Assembly: GCF_039541815.1 (NCBI RefSeq)
Contig: NZ_BAABGY010000005.1
Location: forward strand, 124,001 to 188,000
DNA: 64,000 nucleotides
Reading direction: 5' to 3'
Origin: Flavisolibacter amylovorans
Lineage (GTDB): Bacteria; Bacteroidota; Bacteroidia; Chitinophagales; Chitinophagaceae
The position numbers were made by a program, and so were the translations under genes. Position 1 is the stretch's first letter. Each line of letters begins with the position of its first letter. Under the pieces are notes generated by a model. That model saw only the letters and a list, made by a program, of their open reading frames with translations, was not told the origin of the DNA and did no database searches. Shown piece by piece: positions 1 to 7,670 of this stretch.

Positions 1-117
1 TATTTCCGGTCCGTTCGCTACCGTTTCCAACGCACCGCCCCCAGCCTGATTTAAGGACTGTTTTCTTGTCAGTCTGAGCGGAGCGAAGACTTGTTCAAAC
101 TCTAAAACCTGAAATAC
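1..117. other. Leader region upstream of rpoA
   Basis: I see no gene here. The first 51 bases are open in frame 1 and end in TAA, but the 17 residues do not resemble the end of ribosomal protein S4, which usually precedes rpoA. Positions 68-90 (TGTCAGTCTGAGCGGAGCGA and following bases) match a short repeat word that I recall as common in Bacteroidota spacers. No clear promoter box or ribosome binding site precedes the rpoA ATG. Confidence 0.4.
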
Positions 118-1119
118 ATGGCCATTTTAAATTTTCAGAAACCTGACAAGATCGTTCTTCAGAAAGTCACGGACTTCGAAGCGCAATTCGAGTTCCGTCC
201 GCTGGAGCCGGGCTATGGCGTGACCGTGGGCAATGCCCTGCGCCGCGTGCTCCTGAGCTCCCTCGAAGGCTACGCCATCACCGGCGTACGCATTGAAGGC
301 GTGGACCACGAGTTCGCCACGATCAAAGGTGTTTCTGAAGACGTGGTAGAGATCATCCTGAACCTGAAGCAGGTTCGCTTCAAGAAGATCGTCGACCACG
401 AAGTGCAGTCCGAGAAGATCACCCTGTCGGTGAAGAACCGCACGGAGCTGACCGCCGGCATGCTGGGCGAGGGTACTTCCTCCTTCCAGATCATGAACCC
501 GGAGCTGCTTATCTGCACCCTCGACAACAGCACGAAGCTGGACATCGAGCTCTCCATCGGCCGCGGCCGTGGCTACGTGCCCGCCGAAGAGAACCGCCCG
601 AAGGATGCCGCCCTCGGCTTCATCCCGGTGGACGCGATCTACACCCCGATCAAGAACGTTAAGTACGCCATCGAGAATACCCGCGTGGAGCAGCGCACCG
701 ACTACGAGAAGCTCGTCATGGACGTGACCACCGACGGTACCATTCACCCGGAAGAGGCCGTGAAGCAAGCTTCGCGCATCCTGATCCAGCACCTCATGAT
801 CATCACCGATGAGAACATCACCTTCGATTCGAAAGAAGAGAAGAAGGAAGACATCGTGGACGAGCAGACGCTCCAGCTCCGCAAGGTGCTGAAGACCCCG
901 CTGGAAGACCTCGACCTTTCCGTTCGTGCCTTCAACTGCCTCAAGGCGGCGAAGATCAACTCGCTCTCCGAGCTGGTGCAGTACGAGCAGGAAGACCTGA
1001 TGAAGTTCCGCAACTTCGGCCAGAAGTCCCTCTCCGAGATCGAGCAGGTGCTCAACGAGCGCGGCCTCCACTTCGGCATGGACCTCTCCAAGCTGGGCCT
1101 CGACCGCGAAGAATATTAA
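118..1119 (+). CDS. rpoA: DNA-directed RNA polymerase subunit alpha
   Basis: This is the alpha subunit of RNA polymerase. It dimerises to nucleate core enzyme assembly and contacts regulators and upstream DNA through its C-terminal domain. At 333 aa it has the usual length. The N-terminal dimerisation/assembly domain covers about residues 1-235 and includes the conserved stretch GNALRRVLLSSLEGYAIT near residue 38. A charged linker follows (KEEKKEDIVDE). The alpha-CTD with helix-hairpin-helix features is at about 255-320 (LDLSVRAFNCLKAAKINSL, then FGQKSLSEIEQVL). It is followed on the same strand by rplQ, the normal end of the large ribosomal protein cluster, but a 160-bp spacer holding a palindromic repeat separates the two. 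Identification is certain. Confidence 0.98.
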   Translation: MAILNFQKPDKIVLQKVTDFEAQFEFRPLEPGYGVTVGNALRRVLLSSLEGYAITGVRIEGVDHEFATIKGVSEDVVEIILNLKQVRFKKIVDHEVQSEKITLSVKNRTELTAGMLGEGTSSFQIMNPELLICTLDNSTKLDIELSIGRGRGYVPAEENRPKDAALGFIPVDAIYTPIKNVKYAIENTRVEQRTDYEKLVMDVTTDGTIHPEEAVKQASRILIQHLMIITDENITFDSKEEKKEDIVDEQTLQLRKVLKTPLEDLDLSVRAFNCLKAAKINSLSELVQYEQEDLMKFRNFGQKSLSEIEQVLNERGLHFGMDLSKLGLDREEY

Positions 1120-1120
1120 A

Positions 1121-1230
1121 CCCAATGTGCTAATGGGGTAATGTGCTAATGTGCTAATGATTCGCACATTGCCCTATTCTTCGATCTTCGGATCAGCACA
1201 TTAGCATATCAACACATTAGCACATTAACA
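1121..1230. repeat. Stuttered palindrome, word AATGTGCTAATG
   Basis: The left arm (1124-1160) repeats the word AATGTGCTAATG two to three times. The right arm (1195-1228) carries its reverse complement CATTAGCACATT repeatedly. The loop is about 35 bp. It starts 5 bp after the rpoA stop codon and lies inside the rpoA-rplQ unit, so the transcript would carry a long hairpin. The same word recurs in tandem at 29069-29115. It is one of about a dozen palindromes of this design in the window. Confidence 0.85.
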
Positions 1231-1280
1231 ACGTAGGCTGCAATTCCTGACACGGTGCAGCTGAATTAAAACCAAATGTC

Positions 1281-1811
1281 ATGCGTCACGGAGACAAGAT
1301 CAAGAACCTGAGCAGAACCAAATCGCATCGCGATGCGCTTCTGATGAACCTCACCTGCCAGCTCATCGAGCACAAGCGTATCGTAACGACCCTGGCCAAG
1401 GCCAAGGCCCTGCGCGTTTACGCCGAGCCCCTGATCACGAAGGCGAAAGAAAACACCACGCACCAGCGTCGCGTTGTATTCTCCTACCTGCAGAACAAAG
1501 AGGCCATCAAGGAACTGTTCGGTACTGTAGCCGAGAAAGTGGCTGGCCGCCCCGGTGGCTACACCCGCATCATCAAGTTGGGCACCCGCCCCGGTGATGC
1601 CGCGGAGACCGCCCTCATCGAGCTCGTAGACTTCAACGAGATCTACGGTAAGGCAACCGCCAAGAAGGACGAGCCCGCCAAGCGCACCCGCCGCGCCGGT
1701 GGTGCCAAGAAGAAGGCCGCCGAGGCAGCACCCGCTGCCGAAGCGCAGGAGCAAGCCCCCGAGGCACCCGCAGCCGACGCTACGGAAGCTACGGAGCAGC
1801 AGCCTTCCTAA
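1281..1811 (+). CDS. rplQ: 50S ribosomal protein L17 with long acidic/Ala-Lys tail
   Basis: This is ribosomal protein L17 of the large subunit. The conserved core fills residues 1-120: MRHGDKIKNLSRTKSHRDAL at the N-terminus, the LIEHKRIVTTLAKAKALR segment, and RIIKLGTRPGDAAETALIEL near the end of the core. The protein is 176 aa against about 127 in E. coli. The extra 50 residues are a low-complexity tail rich in K, A, E and P (AKKKAAEAAPAAEAQEQAPE), a common feature of L17 in Bacteroidota. It follows rpoA in the standard order. A repeat element with a hairpin terminator starts 5 bp after the stop codon. Confidence 0.97.
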   Translation: MRHGDKIKNLSRTKSHRDALLMNLTCQLIEHKRIVTTLAKAKALRVYAEPLITKAKENTTHQRRVVFSYLQNKEAIKELFGTVAEKVAGRPGGYTRIIKLGTRPGDAAETALIELVDFNEIYGKATAKKDEPAKRTRRAGGAKKKAAEAAPAAEAQEQAPEAPAADATEATEQQPS

Positions 1812-1816
1812 GCCCC

Positions 1817-2005
1817 GGCCCCCTGTCCCCCCAAGGGGGAACCTGGGGCGCACATTCTTTCGGATCGGTTACCTTCCTAAAGAGTATCATTTAGAAAGCC
1901 GATGCGCATTGCGCATCGGCTTTTTGTTTTGAGCTAGTCCTGTGAAAAGGCTGTGGAGATAAAAGCGGGATAAACCTGAGTTCTCCCGTTGGGTGACAGG
2001 GTGCT
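1817..2005. mobile_element. MITE-like element C with terminal inverted repeats and terminator hairpin
   Basis: The left terminus GGCCCCCTGTCCCCCCAAGG (1817 on) and right terminus ending GGGTGACAGGGTGCT (to 2005) are imperfect inverted repeats of about 31 bp. They match the termini of the elements at 38823-39072 and 49940-50187. The interior holds a hairpin (1895-1924) and then about 100 bp that is near-identical to 3071-3186. It starts 5 bp after the rplQ stop. There is no ORF inside, so any movement would need outside enzymes. Confidence 0.7.
1895..1926 (+). terminator. Rho-independent terminator after rplQ
   Basis: AAAGCCGATGCGCA pairs with TGCGCATCGGCTTT, and the stem is followed by TTTTTGTTTT. 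It lies inside repeat element C and would end the rpoA-rplQ transcript. Confidence 0.8.
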
Positions 2006-2087
2006 TAGAAAACGACGCCGTGTGCCGTCCAGCTCTGCCCTGTCTCGACTAATTCCCGTAGTTTTACAGATCAACTAAATACTGCAT

Positions 2088-3041
2088 ATGAGAACGCTTT
2101 GCCTCTCCGTACTCCTACTGGCGGCCCTTGTCGTGCGCGCCGGCGACCCCACTGACTCCCTCAAGCGCGAACAGGCGGCCATGGCCGAACAGCTCCGCGC
2201 CGTCGATTCGATCGAAAAGAGCCTCCATTACAAGACCGGTACCGTGGTCGTGGGCAGCAACCTTGCCACGCTCAACCTGCCGGCGGGCTTTAAGTTCCTC
2301 GATTCCACTGAGGCCCGCCTCATCATCGAAGACATCTGGGGCAACCCCAAAGGCCAGAAAGCGCTGGGCCTCATCGTGCCGGCCAATACAGGCGCCGTAC
2401 TCGCCGACTACGCCTTCGTGGTGGAGTACGAGGCCATGGGCTTCGTGAAGGACGACGACGCCGACAAGATCAACTACGACGACCTCCTCATTGAGCTGAA
2501 GAAAGACGCGGTTGCCGGTAACGAGGAGCGCAAGCGCCTCGGCATGGAGTCGATGGACCTCGTGGGCTGGGCTGCCAAACCCTATTACAACAAGGAGCAG
2601 AAGATCCTCTACTGGGCCAAGGAATTCAAAGTCGAAGGGAAGGAGGAGAACACGCTCAACTACGATATCCGCGTACTCGGCCGCCGGGGCGTACTGGTGC
2701 TGCAGGCCGTTTCCGGCATGAGCCAGATCGATTCCGTAAACAAGCAGATCCCCTCGATCATCGCCATGGCGCAATTCAACCAGGGCGAGCGCTACGCAGA
2801 CTTCGACTCCAAGACCGACGACATCGCCGCCTGGACCATCGGTGGTCTTGTAGCCGGTAAGGTGCTCGCCAAGGCGGGATTCTTCGCCGTCATCATGAAG
2901 TTTCTGAAGTTCATCATCGCGGGCGTCGTACTCGCCGGCGGCGCGATCTTCCGTTTCTTCACCGGCCGGAAAAAGCAGGAGGAAGAGCCTGCATACGAGC
3001 CGGCCACTCCCGCCGTACCGCAGGAGGAGCCCGCCCAATAA
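2088..3041 (+). CDS. DUF2167 family membrane-anchored protein
   Basis: This is a 317-aa protein of the DUF2167 family; its biochemical role is not known to me. It has an N-terminal signal peptide (MRTLCLSVLLLAALVVRAG). A large extracytoplasmic region follows, with family hallmarks such as GTVVVGSNLATLNLPAGFKF and IIEDIWGNP. Near the C-terminus there is one clear membrane segment at about 265-292 (VIMKFLKFIIAGVVLAGGAI), then a short polar tail rich in E and P. It is a single gene flanked on both sides by members of one repeat family (1817-2005 and 3071-3186), so it is probably its own transcription unit. A weak TAGTTTTA box lies at 2059-2066, 21 bp before the ATG. The family call is good; the function is open. 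Confidence 0.85.
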   Translation: MRTLCLSVLLLAALVVRAGDPTDSLKREQAAMAEQLRAVDSIEKSLHYKTGTVVVGSNLATLNLPAGFKFLDSTEARLIIEDIWGNPKGQKALGLIVPANTGAVLADYAFVVEYEAMGFVKDDDADKINYDDLLIELKKDAVAGNEERKRLGMESMDLVGWAAKPYYNKEQKILYWAKEFKVEGKEENTLNYDIRVLGRRGVLVLQAVSGMSQIDSVNKQIPSIIAMAQFNQGERYADFDSKTDDIAAWTIGGLVAGKVLAKAGFFAVIMKFLKFIIAGVVLAGGAIFRFFTGRKKQEEEPAYEPATPAVPQEEPAQ

Positions 3042-3070
3042 GGCCTCCTTTTTTGCAGCTCAACACTATA

Positions 3071-3186
3071 GTAAGAGCCGATGCGCAACGCGCATCGGCT
3101 CTTTTGTTTTGATCTCGTCCTGTGGGAAGGCTGTAGAGATAAAAGCGGGATAAACTAAGTTCTCCCTTGGGAAGACAGGGGCCGGT
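3071..3186. mobile_element. Truncated MITE-like element D
   Basis: This is near-identical to the internal hairpin plus right end of element C: hairpin, then a shared stretch containing GATAAAAGCGGGATAAAC, then the right terminus TCTCCCTTGGGAAGACAGGG. No matching left terminus is found, so the copy looks 5'-truncated. It separates the DUF2167 gene from carA and contributes the -33 element of the carA promoter. Confidence 0.65.
3073..3108 (+). terminator. Terminator after DUF2167 gene
   Basis: AAGAGCCGATGCG pairs with CGCATCGGCTCTT, followed by a T-rich run (TTTTGTTTTG). The same hairpin core occurs in element C. Confidence 0.75.
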
Positions 3187-3196
3187 CCTATATTTG
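3167..3196 (+). promoter_or_regulatory. carA promoter, TTG-N19-TANNTTTG
   Basis: TTG at 3167-3169 is exactly 19 bp before TATATTTG at 3189-3196. This is the Bacteroidota housekeeping-sigma promoter layout. The carA ATG follows 16 bp after the -7 box. The TTG lies inside the terminal repeat of element D. It is the best promoter match I found in the window. Confidence 0.75.
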
Positions 3197-3212
3197 CGCA
3201 ATTTGTTTTTTT

Positions 3213-4319
3213 ATGACCCCTCAACGTGAAGCCCTGCTCGTACTCGAAGACGGCACCGTGTGCCGCGGACAAGCTTTCGGCGCCATCGGCACCACCGGCG
3301 GCGAGATCTGTTTCAACACCGGCATGACCGGCTACCAGGAAGTGTTCACCGACCCGAGCTACTACGGCCAGGTGCTGATCATGAACAACGTGCATATCGG
3401 CAACTACGGCGTCAAGGAGGCCGACGTGGAAAGCGAAAGTATCAAGATCAAGGGCCTCATCGGCCGCAACCTCGAGGAGCTCTTCTCCCGCCAGCAGGCC
3501 CAGGGCTCGCTCGACGAATACCTGAAAAAGCAGAACATCGTGGCCATCGAAGGCGTCGACACGCGCGCGCTGGTGGCCTCCATCCGCAACAAGGGCGCGC
3601 AGAATTGCATCATATCCTCCGAGATCCTAGATCCGGAGGAGCTGAAAAAGAAGCTCGAAGAAGTGCCCGATATGGATGGTCTGGAGCTCGCCTCGGTGGT
3701 GAGCACCCGCGTGGCCTACGAGCTCGGCGACCCCGCCGCCCCGGTGCGCATCGCGGTGCTCGACTACGGCATCAAGCGCAATATCCTCAACTGCATGACC
3801 GACCGCGGCGCCTACGTAAAGGTGTTTCCCGCAAAAGCCTCGCTCGAAGAGATCCGCGCCTTCGGCGCCAACGGCTACTTCATCTCCAACGGCCCCGGCG
3901 ACCCCGCCGCTATGGACTATGCCATCGGTACGGTTAAAGGACTGCTCGAAGACAACAAGCCGACGTTCGGCATCTGCCTCGGCCACCAGCTGCTGGCCCT
4001 CGCCAACGACATCCCGACCTTCAAGATGCACCACGGCCACCGCGGGCTTAACCACCCGGTGAAGAATTTGCTGACCGGCCGCTGCGAGATCACCTCGCAG
4101 AACCACGGCTTCGGCGTAGACCCCGATGCCGTGCGCACCGCCGAACACATTGAGATCACGCACATCAACCTCAACGACCAGTCCATCGAAGGCATCAAGG
4201 TGAAGGGCAAGCCCGCCTTCTCGGTGCAATACCACCCCGAGAGCAATCCCGGCCCGCACGACAGCCGCTACCTCTTCGACGATTTTGTGGAGATGGTCCG
4301 TAATTATACGGGTAAGTAA
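3213..4319 (+). CDS. carA: Carbamoyl-phosphate synthase small (glutaminase) subunit
   Basis: This subunit hydrolyses glutamine and channels ammonia to CarB for carbamoyl phosphate synthesis, feeding arginine and pyrimidine pathways in the cytoplasm. At 368 aa it has the usual length. The N-terminal small-subunit domain (about 1-150) carries GTTGGEICFNTGMTGYQEV and the DPSY motif. The class I glutamine amidotransferase domain (about 175-365) has the nucleophile Cys255 in GICLGHQ and the His341/Glu343 pair in YHPES. The catalytic triad is therefore complete. carB is not adjacent and not in the window. A strong promoter precedes the gene and a hairpin terminator follows. Confidence 0.97.
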   Translation: MTPQREALLVLEDGTVCRGQAFGAIGTTGGEICFNTGMTGYQEVFTDPSYYGQVLIMNNVHIGNYGVKEADVESESIKIKGLIGRNLEELFSRQQAQGSLDEYLKKQNIVAIEGVDTRALVASIRNKGAQNCIISSEILDPEELKKKLEEVPDMDGLELASVVSTRVAYELGDPAAPVRIAVLDYGIKRNILNCMTDRGAYVKVFPAKASLEEIRAFGANGYFISNGPGDPAAMDYAIGTVKGLLEDNKPTFGICLGHQLLALANDIPTFKMHHGHRGLNHPVKNLLTGRCEITSQNHGFGVDPDAVRTAEHIEITHINLNDQSIEGIKVKGKPAFSVQYHPESNPGPHDSRYLFDDFVEMVRNYTGK

Positions 4320-4330
4320 TGCGACAAGAG

Positions 4331-4364
4331 AAAAGCCCCGACGGTATACCGTCGGGGCTTTTTC
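4331..4364. terminator. Bidirectional terminator between carA and the TonB receptor
   Basis: AAAAGCCCCGACGGT pairs with ACCGTCGGGGCTTTT around a TA centre, with A and T runs on either side, so it can serve both convergent genes. The stem core also forms the internal hairpin of the element at 49940-50187. Confidence 0.9.
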
Positions 4365-4383
4365 TATGTCGTGGACGAAGAAC

Positions 4384-6594
4384 TTACAACGATGCGCGCA
4401 GCGACACAACGACGTTGGAGCCGGCCGCTACGATGCCCGAGGAGTAAGGGCGGTAGCGTTTGTCGCCGATGTTCTCCCAGGCAGCGGTAAGGCCGATGTG
4501 CTTCGTGAACTGGTAGGAAGCCCGCAGGTTCCAGGTATGCCAGGCGGGCACGTAGGGCTTGCCATCCGCGTCCTTGGCATAGATGTCCGTCTTGGCCTGC
4601 TCGGAAGGGGGGAGGTCCTTCGCTTTGATCTTGCTGTTGTAGTACGCTCCCACTTCCGTAAAGAGCTTGCCAACGCGGTAGCGCAGGAAGCTGCTGCCGT
4701 AGAAGGGCGCGGCATGGCGCAGGGGCACCTGCTCGTTTTTCGCATCATCGGTTTCCTTACCCTGGATCCAGTTGGCATGGGTGCGCAGCGAGAGCGCGCG
4801 GGTAAACGACCACTCGGCGCTGGCCTGCACGCCCCACACGGTAGCCTTCGCCACGTTTTGGAGCGCCTCCACGCGGCTCATGGCGCCACCGAAGGGCAGG
4901 CTGTCCTTGCCGTTAAGGGAGAAGGGCCGGCGCACGATGGCATCGTCGAGCAGCGTGTAAAATGCATTGACCTCAAAGCGGTACTTGTCGGCATGTGATT
5001 TCACCACCCCGGCCTCGAAGTTCCAGGCGTACTCGGGGCGCAGCCCGGGGTTGGGTACCGACAGCATCCCCGGCGTGCTCTCGAATACTTTGCCGATGTC
5101 GTCGATATTGGGCATACGGTAGCCGGTGGACACGAGGGCATTGAGCTGCCAGCCCTGGGCCGGGCGGTACACGAGGCCCGCATTGCCGGTGAGGGCGCCG
5201 GTGCGCAGTTCGGCCCTCCGGAAGGGAAACTTTAAGAACGTGGTATCGAAGGTGGCATTGAGCGTGTTGAAGCTGTAGCGGAGGCCGCCGGTAAGGGTCA
5301 GCTTCGGCTGCACGTTGATCTTGTAGCTCGCATAGAGGCCCGAGGAGGTCCAGGTGCTGCCATCCGGGTAGCGGGAGCCGATGGGTGTTTGGGCGCCGGT
5401 TCCGATATGCGTTTGCAGGCCGGTGGAACCAACCTTGTTGTGTACGAACTCGGCGCCGTAGAACAGCTGCCCGCGGCCGATCCCCTTGTTCAGGTCCACG
5501 TTGCTCACAATGGCTTTTACGGTCTCGGCCTGCACGTTGCGGTTGTTGCTGCGGTAGGAGCGGTCGATGCGGCTCTCCTCGTAATCCTGGAGGGCAACCG
5601 AGTACCGGGCCTCGTCGTACAGGGCGTTCTTGCGGTTGTGCGTGAGCAGGAGCTGGTGCTGTTGCAGCAGCATTGGCCCGTAGTTCCATTCGGCAAAACG
5701 CAGGCGGCCGTTGCGGTATTGAATGAGGCGGTCGTAGCGCGGCGCGTTGCCGGTTCTTGCATAGTTGAAGCTGTATTGCAGGTCGAGGTGTTCCGTGGCG
5801 CGGAAGCGCAGCTTGTAGAGCAGGTTCGCCTGCTCGTAGCCACTGAAGCGCTGCACGAGCGGGTCGCTGTTCTTCACGATGCTGTCGGTGCCGCGAAGGC
5901 GCACGATGTATTCGGGGCGGAGGTAGGAGTCGGGGCCCCCGCTACGCCCCATCCGCAGGTCACCGAACTGGCTGAAGGTGGCGGACGCCAGGAACGACCA
6001 TTTTCGGCCGCCCACATTGACGTCGGCATGGTAGGTCTTCTCGCTGTTGGCCGAGGAATAGCGGGCAAGACCCGAGGCGCTGACGAGCGTTTTGCCGTCG
6101 GTGGAAAGCCGTGCGGGCAACGTATGGAAATCCATCACCCCGCCGATGGCGTCTGAGCCGTAGATCAGCGAGCCGGGCCCGAAGATGACCTCGGCCTCGC
6201 GGAGGCTCAATGGGTCCACCGAAAGCACGTTCTGCAGGTTGCCGCTGCGGTAGATGGCGTTGTTGAGGCGGACGCCGTCGAGTACCAGCAGCACCCGGTT
6301 GGTGGCGAAGCCGCGGATCATGGGCGAGCCGCCGCCGAGCTGGCTTTTCTGGATGAATACGGAGCCACTCTGCCCCAGCAGGTCGGCAGTTGTCTGCGGG
6401 TTATTCTGAAGCACGTCGCGCGCTTCGATGCGCGTCACCTGGTTAGGTACCTCGTTGAGGTTTTGCTCCCAGCGGTTGGCGGAGATCACGATCTCGTCGA
6501 GCGTGCGGGCCGTGTCGGCCTTTTGCTGGGCAGCGGCTGAAATGCTGAGTGCGGTGCCGGCAAGGAGCAGGGCAGGGTTTTTCCAGGGGGTCAT
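4384..6594 (-). CDS. TonB-dependent outer-membrane receptor
   Basis: This is an outer-membrane, energy-coupled importer of 736 aa. The signal peptide covers about residues 1-22 (ending SISAAAQ). The plug domain is at about 30-155, with LDEIVISANRWEQNLNEVPN, the GGGSPMIRGFATNRVLLVLDG motif region, and FGPGSLIYGSDAIGGVMDF. The rest is the 22-stranded barrel, ending VVVSLRASL. There is no N-terminal carboxypeptidase-like or SusC signature, so it is a classical siderophore/heme/vitamin-type receptor. The plug is most like hemoglobin/heme receptors, but the substrate cannot be fixed: no adjacent binding lipoprotein or transporter is present. It is monocistronic, convergent with carA and divergent from the acetyltransferase gene. 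Confidence 0.9.
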   Translation of the reverse strand: MTPWKNPALLLAGTALSISAAAQQKADTARTLDEIVISANRWEQNLNEVPNQVTRIEARDVLQNNPQTTADLLGQSGSVFIQKSQLGGGSPMIRGFATNRVLLVLDGVRLNNAIYRSGNLQNVLSVDPLSLREAEVIFGPGSLIYGSDAIGGVMDFHTLPARLSTDGKTLVSASGLARYSSANSEKTYHADVNVGGRKWSFLASATFSQFGDLRMGRSGGPDSYLRPEYIVRLRGTDSIVKNSDPLVQRFSGYEQANLLYKLRFRATEHLDLQYSFNYARTGNAPRYDRLIQYRNGRLRFAEWNYGPMLLQQHQLLLTHNRKNALYDEARYSVALQDYEESRIDRSYRSNNRNVQAETVKAIVSNVDLNKGIGRGQLFYGAEFVHNKVGSTGLQTHIGTGAQTPIGSRYPDGSTWTSSGLYASYKINVQPKLTLTGGLRYSFNTLNATFDTTFLKFPFRRAELRTGALTGNAGLVYRPAQGWQLNALVSTGYRMPNIDDIGKVFESTPGMLSVPNPGLRPEYAWNFEAGVVKSHADKYRFEVNAFYTLLDDAIVRRPFSLNGKDSLPFGGAMSRVEALQNVAKATVWGVQASAEWSFTRALSLRTHANWIQGKETDDAKNEQVPLRHAAPFYGSSFLRYRVGKLFTEVGAYYNSKIKAKDLPPSEQAKTDIYAKDADGKPYVPAWHTWNLRASYQFTKHIGLTAAWENIGDKRYRPYSSGIVAAGSNVVVSLRASL

Positions 6595-6691
6595 GATCGG
6601 TAAGCGGTATAGCGATAACAGCCCATCCGGGCAGATGGCGAATTTACGTTTTTCGGGCGGATGGGCAGGCGACTTATCGTTTCTTTAGGGT

Positions 6692-7297
6692 ATGAACGCG
6701 CCGTTTCCCGAATTTGAGACAGAACGCTTCCGCCTGTGCCGCATCATGCCGGCCGACCAGCCTTCCGTGTTCGCCGGACTGAGTCATCCCGAGGTCATTC
6801 CCTTCTATGGCGTGCGGTACGAGACGCTGGAAGCCACGGCCGCGCAGATGGACTTTTACGAGCGGATCTGGCAGGAGGGCAGCGGCGGCTGGTGGAAGAT
6901 CGTGCGGCGGGCCGACGATGCGTTTGCGGGCGCCATCGGCTTCAACCACTACCAGCCCGCGCACCGCAAGGCCGAGATCGGCTACTGGCTCCTGCCGCCC
7001 TTCTGGAAGCAGGGCATCCTGCCCGAGGTGGCGCCGGTGCTGTTGCGCTACCTCCGTTACGAACGGAACATCCACCGCATCGAGGCCCTGGTGGAGGCAG
7101 GTAATGACGCAAGCGGCCGCGTGCTGGAGCGCCTGGGCTTTACCTGCGAGGGCCTGCTGCGCGACTGGGAAATAAAGGAAGGCCGCGCCATCTCGTTCCG
7201 GTGCTGGAGCCTGCTGGCAACCGATAATGCCCTATTTTGGGGCCATGAAGATCGCCATCATCAACGGTCCGAACCTGAACCTGCTCGGCAAGCGTGA
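6692..7297 (+). CDS. GNAT family N-acetyltransferase (RimJ-like)
   Basis: This is a cytoplasmic acetyl-CoA-dependent N-acyltransferase of the RimJ/RimL type. The acetyltransferase_3 fold covers about residues 5-165. It opens with FETERFRLCRIMPAD and includes EIGYWLLPPFWKQGILPEV, where the acetyl-CoA pyrophosphate loop lies, and the C-terminal NDASGRVLERLGFTCEGLLR typical of the family. The last 20 or so residues (HEDRHHQRSEPEPARQA) look unconstrained because the reading frame runs 53 bp into aroQ before a stop. The natural protein is thus slightly extended by overlap. The target substrate is unknown (ribosomal protein, peptide or small molecule). Confidence 0.85.
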   Translation: MNAPFPEFETERFRLCRIMPADQPSVFAGLSHPEVIPFYGVRYETLEATAAQMDFYERIWQEGSGGWWKIVRRADDAFAGAIGFNHYQPAHRKAEIGYWLLPPFWKQGILPEVAPVLLRYLRYERNIHRIEALVEAGNDASGRVLERLGFTCEGLLRDWEIKEGRAISFRCWSLLATDNALFWGHEDRHHQRSEPEPARQA

Positions 7298-7670
7298 GAC
7301 CGACGTTTACGGCAGCCGCTCTTTCGACGTTTTTTTCGGGGAGCTGCAAGCGCGCCATCCCGACGTAACGCTTCATTACTTCCAGAGCAACATCGAGGGC
7401 GAGCTCGTGAGCGAGCTGCAACGCGTCGGATTCGACCACGATGGGATCATCCTCAACCCCGCTGCCTACACCCATACCTCGGTGGCCATCGGCGACGCCG
7501 TGGCTGCCATCACGGCGCCGGTTGTAGAAGTACATATTTCGAATGTGCATGCGCGTGAGGACTTCCGCAAATTTTCCCACGTGTCGGCCAAGGCGGCAGG
7601 CTCCATCTTCGGGCTCGGTCTCGAAGGCTACGCGCTGGCCCTTCAGTGGCTCAAAGGCCGATCTGCCTGA
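7245..7670 (+). CDS. aroQ: Type II 3-dehydroquinate dehydratase
   Basis: This enzyme converts 3-dehydroquinate to 3-dehydroshikimate in the shikimate pathway and works as a cytoplasmic dodecamer. I chose the ATG at 7245, which gives MKIAIINGPNLNLLGKRE, the universal start of the family; an upstream in-frame ATG at 7227 would add only MPYFGA. The length of 141 aa is typical. Visible active-site elements are the loop Tyr in TDVYGS, ILNPAAYTHTSVAI, the EVHISNVHARE histidine segment, and HVSAKAAGSIFGLGLEGY. It overlaps the acetyltransferase gene by 53 bp, suggesting co-transcription, and overlaps the convergent FUSC gene by 20 bp at its 3' end. Confidence 0.96.
   Translation: MKIAIINGPNLNLLGKRETDVYGSRSFDVFFGELQARHPDVTLHYFQSNIEGELVSELQRVGFDHDGIILNPAAYTHTSVAIGDAVAAITAPVVEVHISNVHAREDFRKFSHVSAKAAGSIFGLGLEGYALALQWLKGRSA

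Noticed and set aside
127..1167. 346-aa reading frame antisense to rpoA
   Set aside because: It mirrors rpoA exactly and has no recognisable domain. Long antisense frames are expected at high GC with GC-rich third positions. The same applies to 26463-28256, 35198-37705, 8386-9942 and similar frames opposite clear genes.
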